Source of the DNA: Nemertoderma westbladi
Lineage: Eukaryota; Xenacoelomorpha; Nemertodermatida; Nemertodermatidae
NCBI GenBank assembly: GCA_032718475.1
Contig: JAUCBJ010002578.1
Span: forward strand, 1 to 64,000
Direction: 5' to 3'
DNA length: 64,000 nt
Part shown: piece by piece, positions 1-12,600 of the stretch
Numbering within the stretch: the first letter of the stretch is position 1
Layout: each line of letters starts with the position of its first letter
Program-made: the position numbers and the translations under genes
Notes under the pieces: model-generated
Databases searched by the model: none
The model's input: only the letters and a program-made list of their open reading frames with translations
Told to the model about the DNA's origin: nothing

Positions 1-937
1 TTAATATAATAAATATTAGTTTAGATTTAATTGGTCTCACATCCTGCAACTTCAATTTCAAATTATCGTGAGATTACACGCAACAATGGATGGGGAAAAA
101 AAGGACAAATCAGTTTGTTTTTACTATAATATTCGCCTTTCTGTATTCTGGTCAATTCAATACTGCCTGACGACGGTCTTCCGTAAGGAGTCCGAAATAT
201 TGCAAAAAACAAACAGTTTTGTATGTAATAGCAGTATTAGGGTACATAGTACCATAGAAGTTAGAAGTTGTGGGCACCGAGAGCGCCACGTAGTAAGAAA
301 GTAAAGAGTATGTAGTATAGTAAGTATAGTAATAGTAAGTATGAGTATAGTAATAGTTAAGGGTAAGAAGTAAGTAGCAAGGTAGGTAGGATGATAGCAC
401 AGACAGGGGTAAGACTAAGGAAAATTGGCACTTTGGGAGTGGTAGAGAACACGGGACATTGCGAAGCAGTGGCGATGGGCCAGCTCATAAGGCTTGTCTG
501 CCACAAGCCGATGGACTGGGTTAAGTTCTGAGAGGAGTATGAGAGGAGTACGAGGGAAGTATGGAGAGGAGGTGTTGGCGCGTGAGGAAGTGAGAAGAGT
601 GCAATTCAAGTGTGGGGAGCGAGCAGTAAGAGAGAGAGTAAGGGACAGAGGGGTCTGAGAGTAAGGTTAGAGTGAGTTCAGAGTGGGAGTTTTTGAAAAT
701 TGTGTGAAGAGAGTCCACAATTATCTCAAACGGAGACGTCAGATACCTTGGTGCAACATAGCTCGCGATTGCACCAAGGAAGGGTAGTAATATCATACCC
801 AGGGGGGGCGGCCTGGAAAGCCAACGCCGAGAAAAGAACTCCACCCCACACCCGATATTAGATCGGGTTCCAGCGGAATTGAAGCGCACTTGAGGTTGAT
901 GCTATCTTCTTACCGGGAAGATAGCAGGGGGGGGGGG
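1..937 (+). mobile_element. 3' noncoding region of BEL/Pao family-A element (5' part outside window)
   Basis: No coding frame. The stretch from about 240 on matches 32360-33430 in order, including a GTAGTACC-type purine-rich tract, a segment around 420-530 and a tract ending in a poly-G run directly before an LTR. That arrangement is the 3' untranslated part of an LTR retrotransposon with its polypurine tract at about 926-937. A 9-bp perfect hairpin (901-909 with 917-925) sits just before the polypurine tract and is also present at 33395-33419. Positions 1-240 have no match I can see elsewhere in the window. Confidence 0.7.
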
Positions 938-1581
938 TGTAAGTGGATTCAATTCCACTTCATTACCCACCAGAAAATGGGATGGTGCCATTTTAGCAAT
1001 ATGTTGGAGATACGAGATTACCAATATTAATCTCGTATCATAACCAACATTGGGGGGGGGGGGGGGGGGGGCAACACAAGCCCCGAAGCCACATAGAAAG
1101 GAAGGTTAGAGGTCAAACCACCTCGGAGGGAACACAGCTAGTAGAGGCTAGCAGCAGAGGGGAAACACTCCCAGAGAGTGCCAAGGTGACAAGTAGCATA
1201 TTAGCCAATAGAGGGGAGGGAAGCACGTGATAGGGAGCAGGAAAGCATCCATTGGGTAGAAGGCCAAAGTAGAGTAGGAGGTGAAGCAATATTTAGTGTA
1301 TCAATCATATATTATGTCAGATTCTTGGAATAGTACATCAGTTGGTTATTCAGTTTATTGCAGACCAGTAACAATTATTGACCGTCATCGGCACTATCAT
1401 ACCGGTATCTATTATATCTGTATTTCTGCCGTATTAATTGTGCTATCATTTTCTAACATCAAGAGACAACACCAAACTCTTATTGTTTTCTCCAATGGCC
1501 TCGCCCAAGCTGTTAGCACCATCCCAAAGCAGAACGGATTATGTTGTCACTATACAAACAGTATTACATAAGGGTGACACA
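938..1581 (+). repeat. 3' LTR of BEL/Pao family-A element
   Basis: Begins TGT directly after the poly-G polypurine tract and matches the LTR at 33431-34105 over most of its length. A 7-bp terminal hairpin (about 941-958) and a 12-bp perfect hairpin (1009-1020 with 1028-1039) are shared with that copy. It contains a poly-G run near 1053-1071. The right end is diverged from the other copy, so position 1581 (ending CACA) is a best estimate. Confidence 0.7.
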
Positions 1582-1596
1582 TTGTGCACGGTTAAC

Positions 1597-2155
1597 TGTT
1601 AGCGAATTCAATTCCGCTAGGTTTAAGCAATATTGGGAGCACGAGGTTGATTGCCAATCAACCTCGTATCACACCAATAAGCGGGGATGACGAACCCCAA
1701 AGAAACACACAATGGGGGTCAGAGGTTGTACCTCCGAGAGAGAGAGAGAATGACAGTAGCAAGGGGAAAACACTCCCAGAGAGATGGGAGGGCGAGAATT
1801 AGGTTATCAGCCAATGGGGGCAGGCATCCGCTGAGTAATATGGCCAAACCAGAGCAGTATATTACCGGTTGGTTTCATTCATTTATTCACTTAGTTAGTC
1901 AGTTCAGTTAGGGCAGAACGGTAACTCTTATCACCATCCGCTGCCGCCATCATCATTAACTAATACCAGTAACTGAATACTTATATGATACTTGATTCAC
2001 TTATCTTATGCCTATGCTTAGTTTATATCATATCTATACATATCGTTCAACAACAGTCAGAGTAACTCAATAACATCAGAATTCTTTTCACACACACGGC
2101 GGGGATGCGTAGACAATATAACTGGGATAAATCGGGATTCTCGGATCCCGTCACA
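1597..2155 (+). repeat. 5' LTR of BEL/Pao element B
   Basis: Starts TGTTAGCG and ends TCCCGTCACA, the same end as the LTR at 33431-34105. It is a diverged relative of family A: it shares the initial ttcaattccgc block, a 12-bp perfect hairpin (1641-1652 with 1656-1667) at the equivalent place but of different sequence, and the caaaccacctcgg-like and aaacactcccagagag blocks. It lies only 15 bp after the preceding LTR. I could not identify a primer binding site behind it. No matching 3' LTR is seen after the pol gene at 7314. Confidence 0.65.
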
Positions 2156-2237
2156 GTGATAAGATACTAGCAGCTGCCCTAGAAGTAATAGAAGCCAACA
2201 GCCCAAACTGACTGCCAGCCATCGATCCACCGATAAG

Positions 2238-3627
2238 ATGGAGATGAGTCGAGAAGGAGAGATGACACCGCCGCAGACCCCGGACGGCGACTTAACGATC
2301 CGCGAGGCCGCGACGCGATGGTACCGACCCACGACGCCGGATCCGTCGACCATAGACGATCCGGCAATCCAAACGGAGGGGGGCCATTTACAACGAGAGG
2401 ACGAGTCGAGAGAAGGGAGAGACGAGTCGACACACGACGGCGGTCGATGTGCCGATGTCGCCGGCCAGCCACAGGCCGAGGGCGACGGACGGCCCACCGG
2501 AACGGCGACGGTGGGGCCGCCGGTACGATGCCGGACACGGAGGGACTGAGGGGATGTCGGCGACGAGGATGTTGGAGTCAGCGACCGGCTCCGACGAGCC
2601 TACAACGTGACCCGGAAGCAACTAAGGGAAGCCAAAGGAGGGGCCAAGATAGACCAGGTGAAGCTAGAGAAGCAGCTAGGTGAGTCGAATAAACATTTTG
2701 ATTACTTAGTACGCTTTGGGCAGGGAGAACTAGCTGATGAGAGAGCAAGAGGAGTTGCCACCGAACTGTTTGAACTGTGGGAATGTAGGGGTATGGAGCC
2801 TGGTGTAGTGTACATAGGGCCATACTTAGTCGATGCCTGGGGAATTAAGTTAGTGGGTTGTAGGGGACCGCAGGAGGGCGAATCCGAGGTTAACCCCGAT
2901 GATTCGGTCTCGTCGGTCGGCGAAAATTTCGGAAAGCGGGGGAAAGTCAGTAGGATGGGAAGGCGGAGGGAGTCCGTCACAACCGATAAGTCTGCTACAT
3001 CCTCCGCAAAAGTAAGACGGGTGCTAGAAATAGATCTGGCATGCCAGCTCGATCTGGCGGCGCTAGACCAGAGAGAATTAGAGAGACAGTTAGAAGAAGG
3101 GAGTGCGTTATTAGAGAAAGAGAGAGAGCTGGCCAGAGAGAACAGAGAGAGGGCCGAGAAGGTCGCGAGAAGTTTTAAGGAGTGTGAGGAAATAGGGAGG
3201 ATGGAAAGGAAGGAGCAAGAAGTGCGCGAGGCGGCGAGATAGGCGAGAGGGGAGAGGGCGGAGAGTGAACGTAAAGAGCGCGAGGCGAGAGCGGAGAATG
3301 AACGTAGAGAGCGTGAGGGGAGAGAGGAGAAAGAACGCAAAGAGCGTGGGGCGAGAGAAGAGAGTGAGCGAAAAGAGCGCGAGGCGAGACAACTTGAGAG
3401 ACTTGCGAGAGAGGCGGTGTTAGCCGATCAGAGTTCACGAGAGGATAGAGAGAGAGAAATAACGGGAAAGCGTGTGCGGGATGATATGCACGCCCGGTTG
3501 ATGGGGCTTATGCAATATCAAGCCAAACAGAAGCACCGACTAGAACTGGCACAGATGGGGCTGTCAGAGAGCGAGGCTGGCTCGAGTAGTATTTACCAGC
3601 TATGGGGCGACCATCGACCCCATCCAG
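2238..3627 (+). pseudogene. BEL/Pao element B gag (N-terminal and coiled-coil part)
   Basis: One frame from an ATG in good context (AAGATGG, 2238) runs to about 3600 with two in-frame stops, TGA at 2547-2549 and TAG at 3240-3242. The first 100 codons are acidic and low-complexity. The middle has a conserved-looking globular segment (motifs KHFDYLVRFGQGEL, ELWECRG, YIGPYLVDAWG). The end is a long charged coiled coil of E/R/K repeats (about 3050-3480). The BEL gag capsid-like segment, the zinc knuckles and the aspartic protease expected next are absent: at about 3600-3628 the sequence passes directly into the post-protease part of pol in another frame. This is an internal deletion. Gag would form the particle of the retrotransposon. 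Family assignment rests on position before a BEL pol and on the coiled-coil resemblance to the gag at 22308. Confidence 0.6.
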
Positions 3628-6600
3628 GTGATAGAGTCGATAAATATCAACGCCAGGCGACCAACCAACATTGAGGTCGAACAATACAAATTCCTGGACA
3701 GTATCGACTTCTCAATCCCAGAGGTGGACGTTAGGAAGGTATCCATCATAATAGGAATGGACTGCCCGACGGCCCACGAGAGAATGCAAATGGTCTTCGG
3801 CGAAGACAGGCAGTGTGACCCGGTGGCGATTTTAATACCATTCAGGTGGACGCTGAGCGGCCCAATTAAAACCAAGGTACCATTTAGGATGTCAGAGACA
3901 TCAGGGTGCATGTTCGCGGAAACTATGCGAGAGATGGGAGATGAGAGAGCAGAGGAGCAGCTCAGGAGACTGCTCAGGCAGGATTTTGAGGGGTTGAAAG
4001 AGACCGGGGTCGGAACCTCGGTAGAAGTCAAGCAGGCTTTACAAAGTGTAAAGGAGTCGATGAGATGCGACGAGGGGCGGTATACCATAGGGATGGTATG
4101 GAAACTACCAAAACTACCGTTACCCGACAACAAAGGAATGGTACTCACGAGGCTTCGCAAGTTGAAGCAAATGCTGAAACGGCGCCCTGAAAAAAATGAG
4201 TACATACATAAGACGATTAACAAGTATGTCGAGAAAGGATGGGCCGTGGAGTTACCGGTCGGTGAACCGAACACGGATAGGACCTACTACCTGCCACTCC
4301 ACATGGCTGTAGACCCGAAGAAAGGTAAACTGCGGATGGTAGTTGACGCATCGGCTAAGACCAACGGCAAATGCCTAAACGATTATCTGCTGGAGGGTCC
4401 CAATATCTATAACTCAGGGATCGAGGTCCTACTCAGATTCAGGAACGGGAAACACGCCTTCACCTGCGACATCGAAGGCATGTTCAACCAAGTCCGTGTA
4501 ACGGAAGAGGATAGCGACAGTCAGCGCTTCCTATGGTACAACGGCGACGAGGAACCGCCGACCATACCGATGTACAAGATGGTGTTGCAGAATATGGGAG
4601 CCAAGTCGTCCTAATTTACGACGACTGTGGCCGTAAGAGACACAGTAGAAGGGAACGAAGAGAGATACAGCGCCAAAGCTGTCGATATGATTCGACGCAG
4701 CTTCTATGTAGACGACGGAATGGAGTCTGGAAACACGGTTAAGGAACTACTGGATACAGGGCGCGAGGTTCACAACATCCTTAAAGGATCCGGCTTTAAC
4801 CTAAACAAGTTCCAATCCAGTTCGGAGGAATTTATCAAAGCCATAGAGGACAGGAGGCCAGAATCGACCATGGATAATCCCACGACAGCCAAGGGACAGG
4901 ACATGGCGAATAAGAGGATAGAGTCCCAACAGAAGGCACTAGGGATCGTTTGGAACAGAGAGACAGACGAACTAAAGTACAAATTGAGCCAGGAGGGCTC
5001 AGACATCCACACAAAGAGGGGCTACGTGTCGTACATAGCAAGGATATACGACCCCCTAGGCCTAGCATCCTCGTTACTAGTTACGGGGAAACAGATACTT
5101 AAGAAAGTATACAAACTAAAGGAGGAGTGGGACACAGAGGTACCGGAAGAGATCAGCAAGCAGTGGTGCAAGTGGACAGAGAGTTTAGAGCAGATGGGAA
5201 CATACAGCATGCCACGCATGTATTTCACGGATGGGGACATGATGAATCTGGATCTACACATGTTCTCCGATGCGTCATTAGAGGCATACGGAGCGGCACT
5301 CTACTTAGTACAACGAGAGGGGGCTCACAAGCCCAGACTCGCATTCAGCAAAGCGAAGTTGACGTCGCCAGATTCAGCATCGGTTCCGAAACTCGAGTTG
5401 ACAGCTGCGAGGTTAGGAGTTAGGGCCACAGCCTACTTGATGGACGCTATTCCCAACATAGTGGAGACACACTACTGGACGGACTCCATGGCAGTGCTTG
5501 GTTGGCTACATAACAAAAGGACGAGATACCCTATATTCTTCGCAAACAGGGTGGACGAAATAAGGGCAACGACAGAGTTAGAAAGGTGGCACTACTGCCC
5601 AACGGACGAGAACCCAGCGGACTTGTTATCGAGGGGCGTGGCACGCCACACTTTCTTGAAGAAGGAAGTATTGTGGCAGCACCGGCTGCAATTTCTGAAC
5701 AATAAGACAGCCTGGCCGCCGATGAGAAAGGTGGACACGGGCTCAGGGGAAGTAACATTAGAGGAAGAGGGTGGAGATTCAGAGGGTGAAGAGATATACA
5801 GCCAGATGGTGAGGGAGATAAGGGACGTGCAACCAAAACCGGAAGAACTATGCGATTACCCGACTGACAAACTCCTTAGCTACAGCTCTAGTTGGTACAA
5901 GACCAAGAAGTTAGTGGCGTACTGGAGAGCCTTCGGGGATTTCCTCAAGGGAGTCGGCAAAGACGTAAAAATTAGAACAACCATTGGGAGGGAGCGGCCA
6001 AGGCCGTTATCCGCTACAAACAGAGAAAGAATTACGGCGACGAGGTGGAACGCGTCGGTAAACAACAGCATCTCCGACGGGACAGAGAGCTGATCGCGCT
6101 GTCGCCACAACTCAATGATGACGGGATCTTAGTAATGAACTCTAGGGTGTTAAACAACAACAGTATTATCATTCCGCCAAAGCCCATCATCATCCCTAAT
6201 GGATCGCCAATAGTCCACCAGATTATCTGGGACGGGGGCACCAACCGGACCCTCACGGAGATACGAAGGACCTTTTGGGTCAAACAGTTGAGGAAGAAGG
6301 TAAAGGCGGTAGTGGGGCAGTGCCAGACCTGCCGACGAATGAAGAAGGAGCGAGCCATACAGGAGATGGCGCCACTACTGGCCAGTAGGGTGAGACAGCA
6401 CGACCCGCCATTCACGCACTGCAGTGTGGATATGTTTGGGCCGATAAAGATTAAGGTGATGCGACACACGGAGAAACACTACGGCATTATCTTCGTGTGC
6501 AACAACACGCGGGCGGTAGGGATAGAACTCGCCCAAGATGCAACCACATCGGCATTCATCAATGCCCCAGAAAGGTTTAGAGACCGCAAAGGTGGGACAA

Positions 6601-7314
6601 TCGCAGTAATATACTCCGACAACGGAACCAACTTTGTGGGGGCAGAGAACGAGATGGCAGAGGCCTTTGATATCCTGGAAGGGGAGGAAGTTAGGGCAGC
6701 CATGAGAAGACGACAGGTGAAGTGGGAGAGGAGGATGCCGTATGCTCCGCATACTCTAGGATGCGTCGAGAGACTCGTGGGTAGTTCAAAGCGTCTGATG
6801 ACGAAGTTGATGAACACCCACATGGTAACAGAGGACATACTGAGGACGGTACTAGCAAAGTGTGAGGGTATCATTAATAGCAGACCGCTATATCCAGAAA
6901 ATGATGATCCAGAGTCATTAGATGTGCTGACACCCAGTCACTTTCTAATGGAAAGGCCAGCGACCATCGACATGCGGGGTGTAGACCCAGATGATATACA
7001 CACCCGACAGAGTTGGAAAGTCGCCAAGGCGATAAGCGCGGAGGTGGGTCGAGGAATATCTACCCATGCTTCATAGGAGAAGCAAGTGGAGAAATACAAA
7101 TAGAGAGTTAAAGGAGGGTGATCTGGTGATCGTCACGGACGATACTATCATCAACAACCAATTGCAGTTGGCGAGAGTTGTGGGCACTTACACCGATGAG
7201 GACGGAAGTGTCCAATCGGTAGAAGTGCGGATAGGTGGCAAGATAGGAGCGAAAGATAGAAAGACCTACATGAGAGCTGTAGGAAAGTGCTGCCTGCTAG
7301 AGGGCGCACCTTAG
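3600..7314 (+). pseudogene. pol: BEL/Pao element B pol: RT, RNase H, integrase, C-terminal domain
   Basis: BEL-type pol without the protease. The post-protease linker contains IIIGMDC (about 3755). RT shows RMVVDAS, FTCDIEGMFNQV and the catalytic FYVDDG (about 4700). RNase H shows HMFSDAS, PKLELTAARL and YWTDSMAVLGWL, then NPADLLSRG, which closes this domain in the family. Integrase shows the C-x2-C of the zinc region (CQTC), then catalytic D in VDMFGP, D in YSDNGTNF and E in CVERLVGSS; the second zinc-binding H seems replaced. The C-terminal domain has GDLVIVTDD. Breaks: a frameshift with TAA at 4612-4614 inside the RT between GAKSS and the YVDD box, another near 6045-6093 before integrase, and another near 7066-7076. 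The enzyme would copy and integrate the element; this copy cannot encode it as one protein. Confidence 0.85.
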
Positions 7315-7379
7315 TCGAGTAGAGTTTAGTCGTCCAAGTTTTGGACTGAGGGGGGTGGGATTGAGGGCGAGACGCCCTT

Positions 7380-7880
7380 CCCACACATAAAAAAAAATAA
7401 AATAAAATAATAGAAAGTAATAGTACATAATAGGAACGCAGTAAGTAGGCAGATAGAAGTTAGTAAGAGTTAGTAGTAAGAGGGTACGTAGTACCGTTAG
7501 TTAGATAGGGAGTTAAGCAGTAAGAGGGTATGTAGTACCATTAGTTAGATAGTTAGTTAGTAGTAGGAGGGTACGTAGTACCATTAGTTAGTAAGAGTTA
7601 GTGGAGTTAGAAGTTAGTAAGAGGGTACGTAGTACCGGTTAGTAAGAGTTGGTGGAGTTAGAAGTTAGTGAGAGGGTATGTAGTACCGTTAGTTGGGAGA
7701 GTTAGAAGTTAGTAAGAGGGTACGTAGTACCGGTTTGTAAGAGTTAGTGGAGTTGGAAGTTAGTAAGAGGGTACGTAGTACCGGTTAGTAAGAGTAGTAG
7801 TTGGTTGTAGAACTAGTTAGTAAGAGGGTACTTAGTACCGGTAGTAGGAGTTGTAGAACTAGTTAGTAAGAGGGTACAGT
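7380..7880 (+). repeat. Degenerate ~50-bp tandem repeat, 3' region of element B
   Basis: About eight imperfect copies of a unit containing gttagtaagagggtac followed by gtagtacc, each with a small palindrome GGTAC-gta-GTACC. Similar tracts precede the LTRs of the family-A copies (about 240-360 and 32360-32760), so this is the 3' noncoding region of the element, not host satellite. It stops abruptly at about 7880 where an antisense RT fragment begins; the expected polypurine tract and 3' LTR are missing. Confidence 0.7.
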
Positions 7881-7884
7881 AACC

Positions 7885-8990
7885 CCCAATCCATCCTTGC
7901 TAGCGTCACTAAAGCTGTGAAGCTCTAAATCGGCATGAAAGGTGGTCTGCAAAGAAAAGTATACCCTTGGTATGGTATAGTCTTGTAGGAACATCAGTTG
8001 GGCTTCCCAGTCCCTCCATTGCTCAGCTAACCTTTCTGGAATGGGGTCGTCCCATTCCAGTCCGGCTTGCCAAATGCTGCGGAGTATGATCCTAGCATGT
8101 AGGATCACTGGACTAATGAAACACAATGGGTCATACAATCGACTCATGGTCGATAAGCAAGTCCTCTTAGTGAGAGGTCTAGTCTGGTCGTTGGACCTTA
8201 CATGTACCCTAAAATTGTCGGTGTTAGGGTCCCAACTAAGTCCTAATACTTTAGTCGTCGGTAGAGGTTCTAGGTCTAAGTCCAAGTCACCTCCACTGCG
8301 ATCAGTCGGGTCAAATGAGTTCACTAATTCGGGTTCGTTGGAAGCGAATTTCGTCAGGCGGAATCCGACCTCAGCGAGACAATCCTGGAGTTGGTGTGCT
8401 ACGGTCGTAGCGCGCTCCAAAGTGTCACAACTCTTGAGGCCGTCATCCACGTAGAAATCTCGTTCCACTGCCCAAACTACTTCTGGGTCAAATTGGTCTT
8501 GTCTGTCCAATGCGGTCTGCTTTAAGGCGTACATGGTGCAGTTGGGGCTGTCCCTGGCTCCGAAAACTCTTACCTGCATTTGGTAAGTTTCTGGCGGAAG
8601 TTCTAAATTTCCGTCCGGATACCAAAGAAACCTCAAGCTGTCCCTGTCCCGCTCCAAAGCCTTAACCTTGTGAAACATGGCCTCTACGTCACAGGTGAAA
8701 GCCACTTTGCGTTGTCTAAAACGCATTAGGACTCCCATGAGATAATTATTCATATTCGGCCCGTCCATCAATTCGCTGTTCATAGACATCCCTTGGTAAA
8801 GCGCGGCGCAGTCGTTGACTACATGCACCTTGCCAGGTTTGTCCGGGTGTCGAACAAAATGATGTGGCAGGTAATATGTCTGATCTGTGGTTACCTCGGG
8901 ATTTAACATCCTAATGGCGTATCCCTTTTGGAGATACGTCTGAAGTTGCGCATTGTATTGCATTGTAGTTGGACGTTCAGAAAAGTGCAT
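7885..8990 (-). pseudogene. BEL/Pao reverse transcriptase fragment (antisense)
   Basis: An uninterrupted RT domain on the minus strand, read from 8990 downwards. Motifs in order: KGYAIRM, TYYLPHHFVRHP, VHVVNDCAAL, FTCDVEAMFHKV, the substrate-contact loop VFGARDSPN, catalytic FYVDDGL, LTKF, VLGLSWDP, LTKRTCLSTMSRLYDPL, and the first RNase H motif SFSDAS. The frame then enters the tandem repeat of element B at about 7885. The N-terminal pol part and the rest of RNase H and integrase are missing, so it is truncated on both sides although its RT core has all the expected motifs. It resembles the fragment at 63305-64000 more than elements B, C or E. Confidence 0.85.
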
Positions 8991-8999
8991 GTTCAGAAG

Positions 9000-9355
9000 T
9001 TTATAGTATATTTACAGTTTACAAAACTTTATCAAACAGAATTGCCAAATAGTTTCAACAAGAAACATAATAAACTAAGTTTTAACGAAGTGAAGACAAG
9101 CTTGAGGCAAGTAAACTAAGGTAGTGAGTGATATTACAAGAGTGATAACCGAAGGCAAACCAGCCTTTATATACTAAATCTGGGACATAGAATCCACTAG
9201 AACTTTCCAGAGTATTCCATGGCCTCACATTGGAGCAATAAGATATTCCATGCCCTATGATTGGCCCAACTCATCGTTCCATGTGTTGTACGCACCTCAT
9301 TGGTTTGTCAATTTGTATCAAATGAAAATAAATTGCCCCCAAAACGCAAATTTCC
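9000..9355. other. Non-coding spacer, nothing recognised
   Basis: No convincing gene, RNA or repeat seen between the RT fragment and the tRNA-like sequence. Confidence 0.4.
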
Positions 9356-9432
9356 CGACTGGGATTCGAACTCGTAAACTATGTGTAATGCAACCAACGC
9401 CTTAACCATCTGACCACTACGCCACGAGATTA
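9356..9432 (-). repeat. tRNA-derived SINE head or tRNA pseudogene
   Basis: On the minus strand there is an A-box-like TGGCGTAGTGGTCAGATGG and, about 45 bases later, a B box GAGTTCGAATCCC, in the spacing of a tRNA. The piece AAGGCG after the D arm resembles serine/leucine tRNAs. The T stem and acceptor stem do not pair properly, so a functional tRNA is unlikely; an old tRNA-derived SINE or pseudogene fits better. No clear SINE body or tail could be assigned. Confidence 0.5.
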
Positions 9433-9644
9433 ACTAGGGGTTTATGTGTACTGATATGAATAGGCATATTACATTACTGTAACTTAATCAAAATGCGTCG
9501 GATTTTCGAAAGTTTTTACGTTATACTACAAATGCTATCCTATAGTGAAATAATTCATCATTGGGAGTTGACTAATTATTTTTAATATTATTATATATTT
9601 CGGATAATAAAGGGCCGGGCCTATCCCGGAATAATGGTAATGGT

Positions 9645-12600
9645 TTGGTACAGATGGGCTAGTGTGTGAGACAGTTGGTAGGCCTTTTGATACAGATGGG
9701 ATAGAGAATGGGACAGTTGGTAGGCGTTTGGTACAGCGACAGTGTGTGGGACAGTTGGTAGGCGTTTGGTACAATGATAGTGTGTGGGACAGTTGGTAGG
9801 CGTTTGGTACATGGATAGTATGTGCGACAGTTGGTAGGCGTTTGGTACAGATGGGATATTGTGTGGGACAGTTGGTAGGCGTTTGGTACAGGGATAGTGT
9901 GTGGGACAGTTGGTAGGCGTTTGGTACAGGGATAGTGTGTGGGACAGTTGGTAGGCGTTTGGTACAATGAAAGTGTGTGGGACAGTTGGTAGGCGTTTGG
10001 TACATGGATAGTATGTGCGACAGTTGGTAGGCGTTTGGTACAGATGGGATATTGTGTGGGACAGTTGGTAGGCGTTTGGTACAGATGGGATAGTATGTGG
10101 GACAGTTGGTATGCGTTTGGTACAGATGGGATAGTGAATGGGACAGTTGGTAGGCGTTTGGCATAGGGATAGTGTATGGGGCACTTGGTTTGAGTTTGGT
10201 TCAGTTGGCATATTGTATGGGGCAATTGGTGGGCGTTTGGTACAGGGATAGTGTGTGGGACAGTTTGTAGGCATTTGGTACATGGATAGTGTATGGGGCA
10301 CTTGGTTGGCGTTTGGTTCAGTTGGGATATTGTATGGGACAGTTGGTAGGTGTTTGGTACAGATGGGATAGTGTATGGTACATTTGGTAGGCGTTTGGTA
10401 CAGATGGGATATTGTATGGGATAGTTGGTAGGCGTTTGGTACAGATGGGATAGTGTATGGTACAGTTGGTTGGCGTTTGATATAGATGGGATATTGTGTG
10501 GGACAGTTGGTAGGCGTTTGGTACAGATGGGCTAGAGAATGGGACAGTTGGTAGGCGTTTGGTACAGCGACAGTGTATGGGACAGTTGGTAGGCGTTTGG
10601 TACAGGGATAGTGTGTGGGACAGTTGGTAGGCGTTTGGTACAATGATAGTGTGTGGGACAGTTGGTAGGCGTTTGGTACATGGATAGTATGTGGGACAGT
10701 TGGTAGGCGTTTGGTACAGATGTGATATTGTGTGGGACAGTTGGTAGGCGTTTGGTACAGATGGGATAGTATGTGGGACAGTTGGTAGGCGTTTGGTACA
10801 GATGGGATAGTGAATGGGACAGTTGGTAGGCATTTGGTACAGGGATAGTGTATGGGACAATTGGTAGGCGTTTGGTACAGAAGGGATAGTGTGTGGGACA
10901 GTTGGTAGGCGTTTGGTACAGATGGGATAGTGTGTGGGACAGTTGGTAGGCATTTGGTACATGGATAGTGTATGGGGCACTTGGTTGGCGTTTGGTTCAG
11001 TTGGGATATTGTAAGGGGCAATTGGTTGGCGTTTGGTTCAGATGGTTTATTGTATGGGGCACTTTTTGGGCGTGCGTTTAGTACAGACGGGATATTGTAT
11101 GGGGCAATTGGTGGGCGTTTGATTCAGTAGGTATATTGTATGGGGCAATTGGTGAGCGTTTGGTACAGATGGGATATTGTATGGGGCACTTGGTTGGCGT
11201 TTGGTACAGATGGGATATTGTATGGGGCAATTGGTGGGCGTTTGGTACAGATGGTATATTGTATGGGGCACTTGGTGGGCGTTTGGTATATATGGTATAA
11301 TGTATGATGCACATGGTGGGCGTTTAGTACAGATGGGATATTTTATGGGGTAATTGGTGTGCGTTTGATACAGATGGTATATTGTATGGGGCACTTGGTG
11401 GGCGTTTGGTAAAGATGGGATATTGTTTGGGTCAATTGATGGGCGTTTGTTACAGGCGGGGTAGTATATGGTAGAGTTGGTAGGCGTTTGGTACAGATGA
11501 GATAGTGTATGGGGCAATTGGTGGGCGTTTGGTGCAGGTGGGGAAGTATATGGTACAGTTGTTGCGCGTTTGGTACAGATGGTATATTGTATGGGGCACT
11601 TGGTGGGCGTTTGTACATATGGGATATTGTATGGGGCACATGGTGGGCGTTTAGTACAGATGGGATATTTTATGGGGCAATTGGTGTGCGTTTGGTACAG
11701 ATGGTATATTGTATGGGGCACTTGGTGGGCGATTGGTAAAGATGGTATATTGTATGGGGCAATTGGTGGGCGTTTGGTTCAGATGGGATATTGTATGGGG
11801 CAATTGGTGGGCGTTTGGTACAGATGGTATATTGTATGGGGCACTTGGTTCGAGTTTGGTATAGACTTGATATTGTTTGGGGCACTTGGTGGGCGTTTGG
11901 CACAGATGGGATATTGTATGGGGCAATTGATTGGCGTTTGTTACAGATGGTATATTATATGGGGCACTTGGTGGGCATTTGGTGCAGATGGGATATTGTT
12001 TGGGTCAATTGGTGGGCGTTTGTTACAGGTGGGGTAGTATATGTTAGAGTTGGTAGGCGTTTGGTACATATGAGATAGTGTATGGGGCAATTGGTGGGCG
12101 TTTGGTGCAGGTGGGGTAGTATATGGTACAGTTGGTGCGCGTTTGGTACAGATGGTATATTGTATGGAGCACTTGGTGGGCGTTTGGTATATATGGTATA
12201 ATGTATGATGCACATGGTGGGCGTTTAGTACAGATGGGATATTTTATGGGGTAATTGGTGTGCGTTTGATACAGATGGTATATTGTATGGGGCACTTGGT
12301 GGGCGTTTGGTAAAGATGGGATATTGTTTGGGTCAATTGATGGGCGTTTGTTACAGGCGGGGTAGTATATGGTAGAGTTGGTAGGCGTTTGGTACAGATG
12401 AGATAGTGTATGGGGCAATTGGTGGGCGTTTGGTGCAGGTGGGGAAGTATATGGTACAGTTGTTGCGCGTTTGGTACAGATGGTATATTGTATGGGGCAC
12501 TTGGTGGGCGTTTGTACATATGGGATATTGTATGGGGCACATGGTGGGCGTTTAGTACAGATGGGATATTTTATGGGGCAATTGGTGTGCGTTTGGTACA

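Noticed and set aside
2702-3438. Minus-strand serine/leucine-rich frames at 2.7-3.4 kb
   Set aside because: Antisense of the charged coiled coil of gag B.
9356-9432. Functional tRNA gene
   Set aside because: Both internal promoter boxes are present but the T stem and acceptor stem do not pair.
9621-11021. A 466-codon minus-strand frame rich in P, T, N, Y as a repetitive secreted protein
   Set aside because: It lies wholly in the minisatellite; the frame is open only because the repeat unit lacks stops in all three minus frames, and there is no non-repetitive domain.
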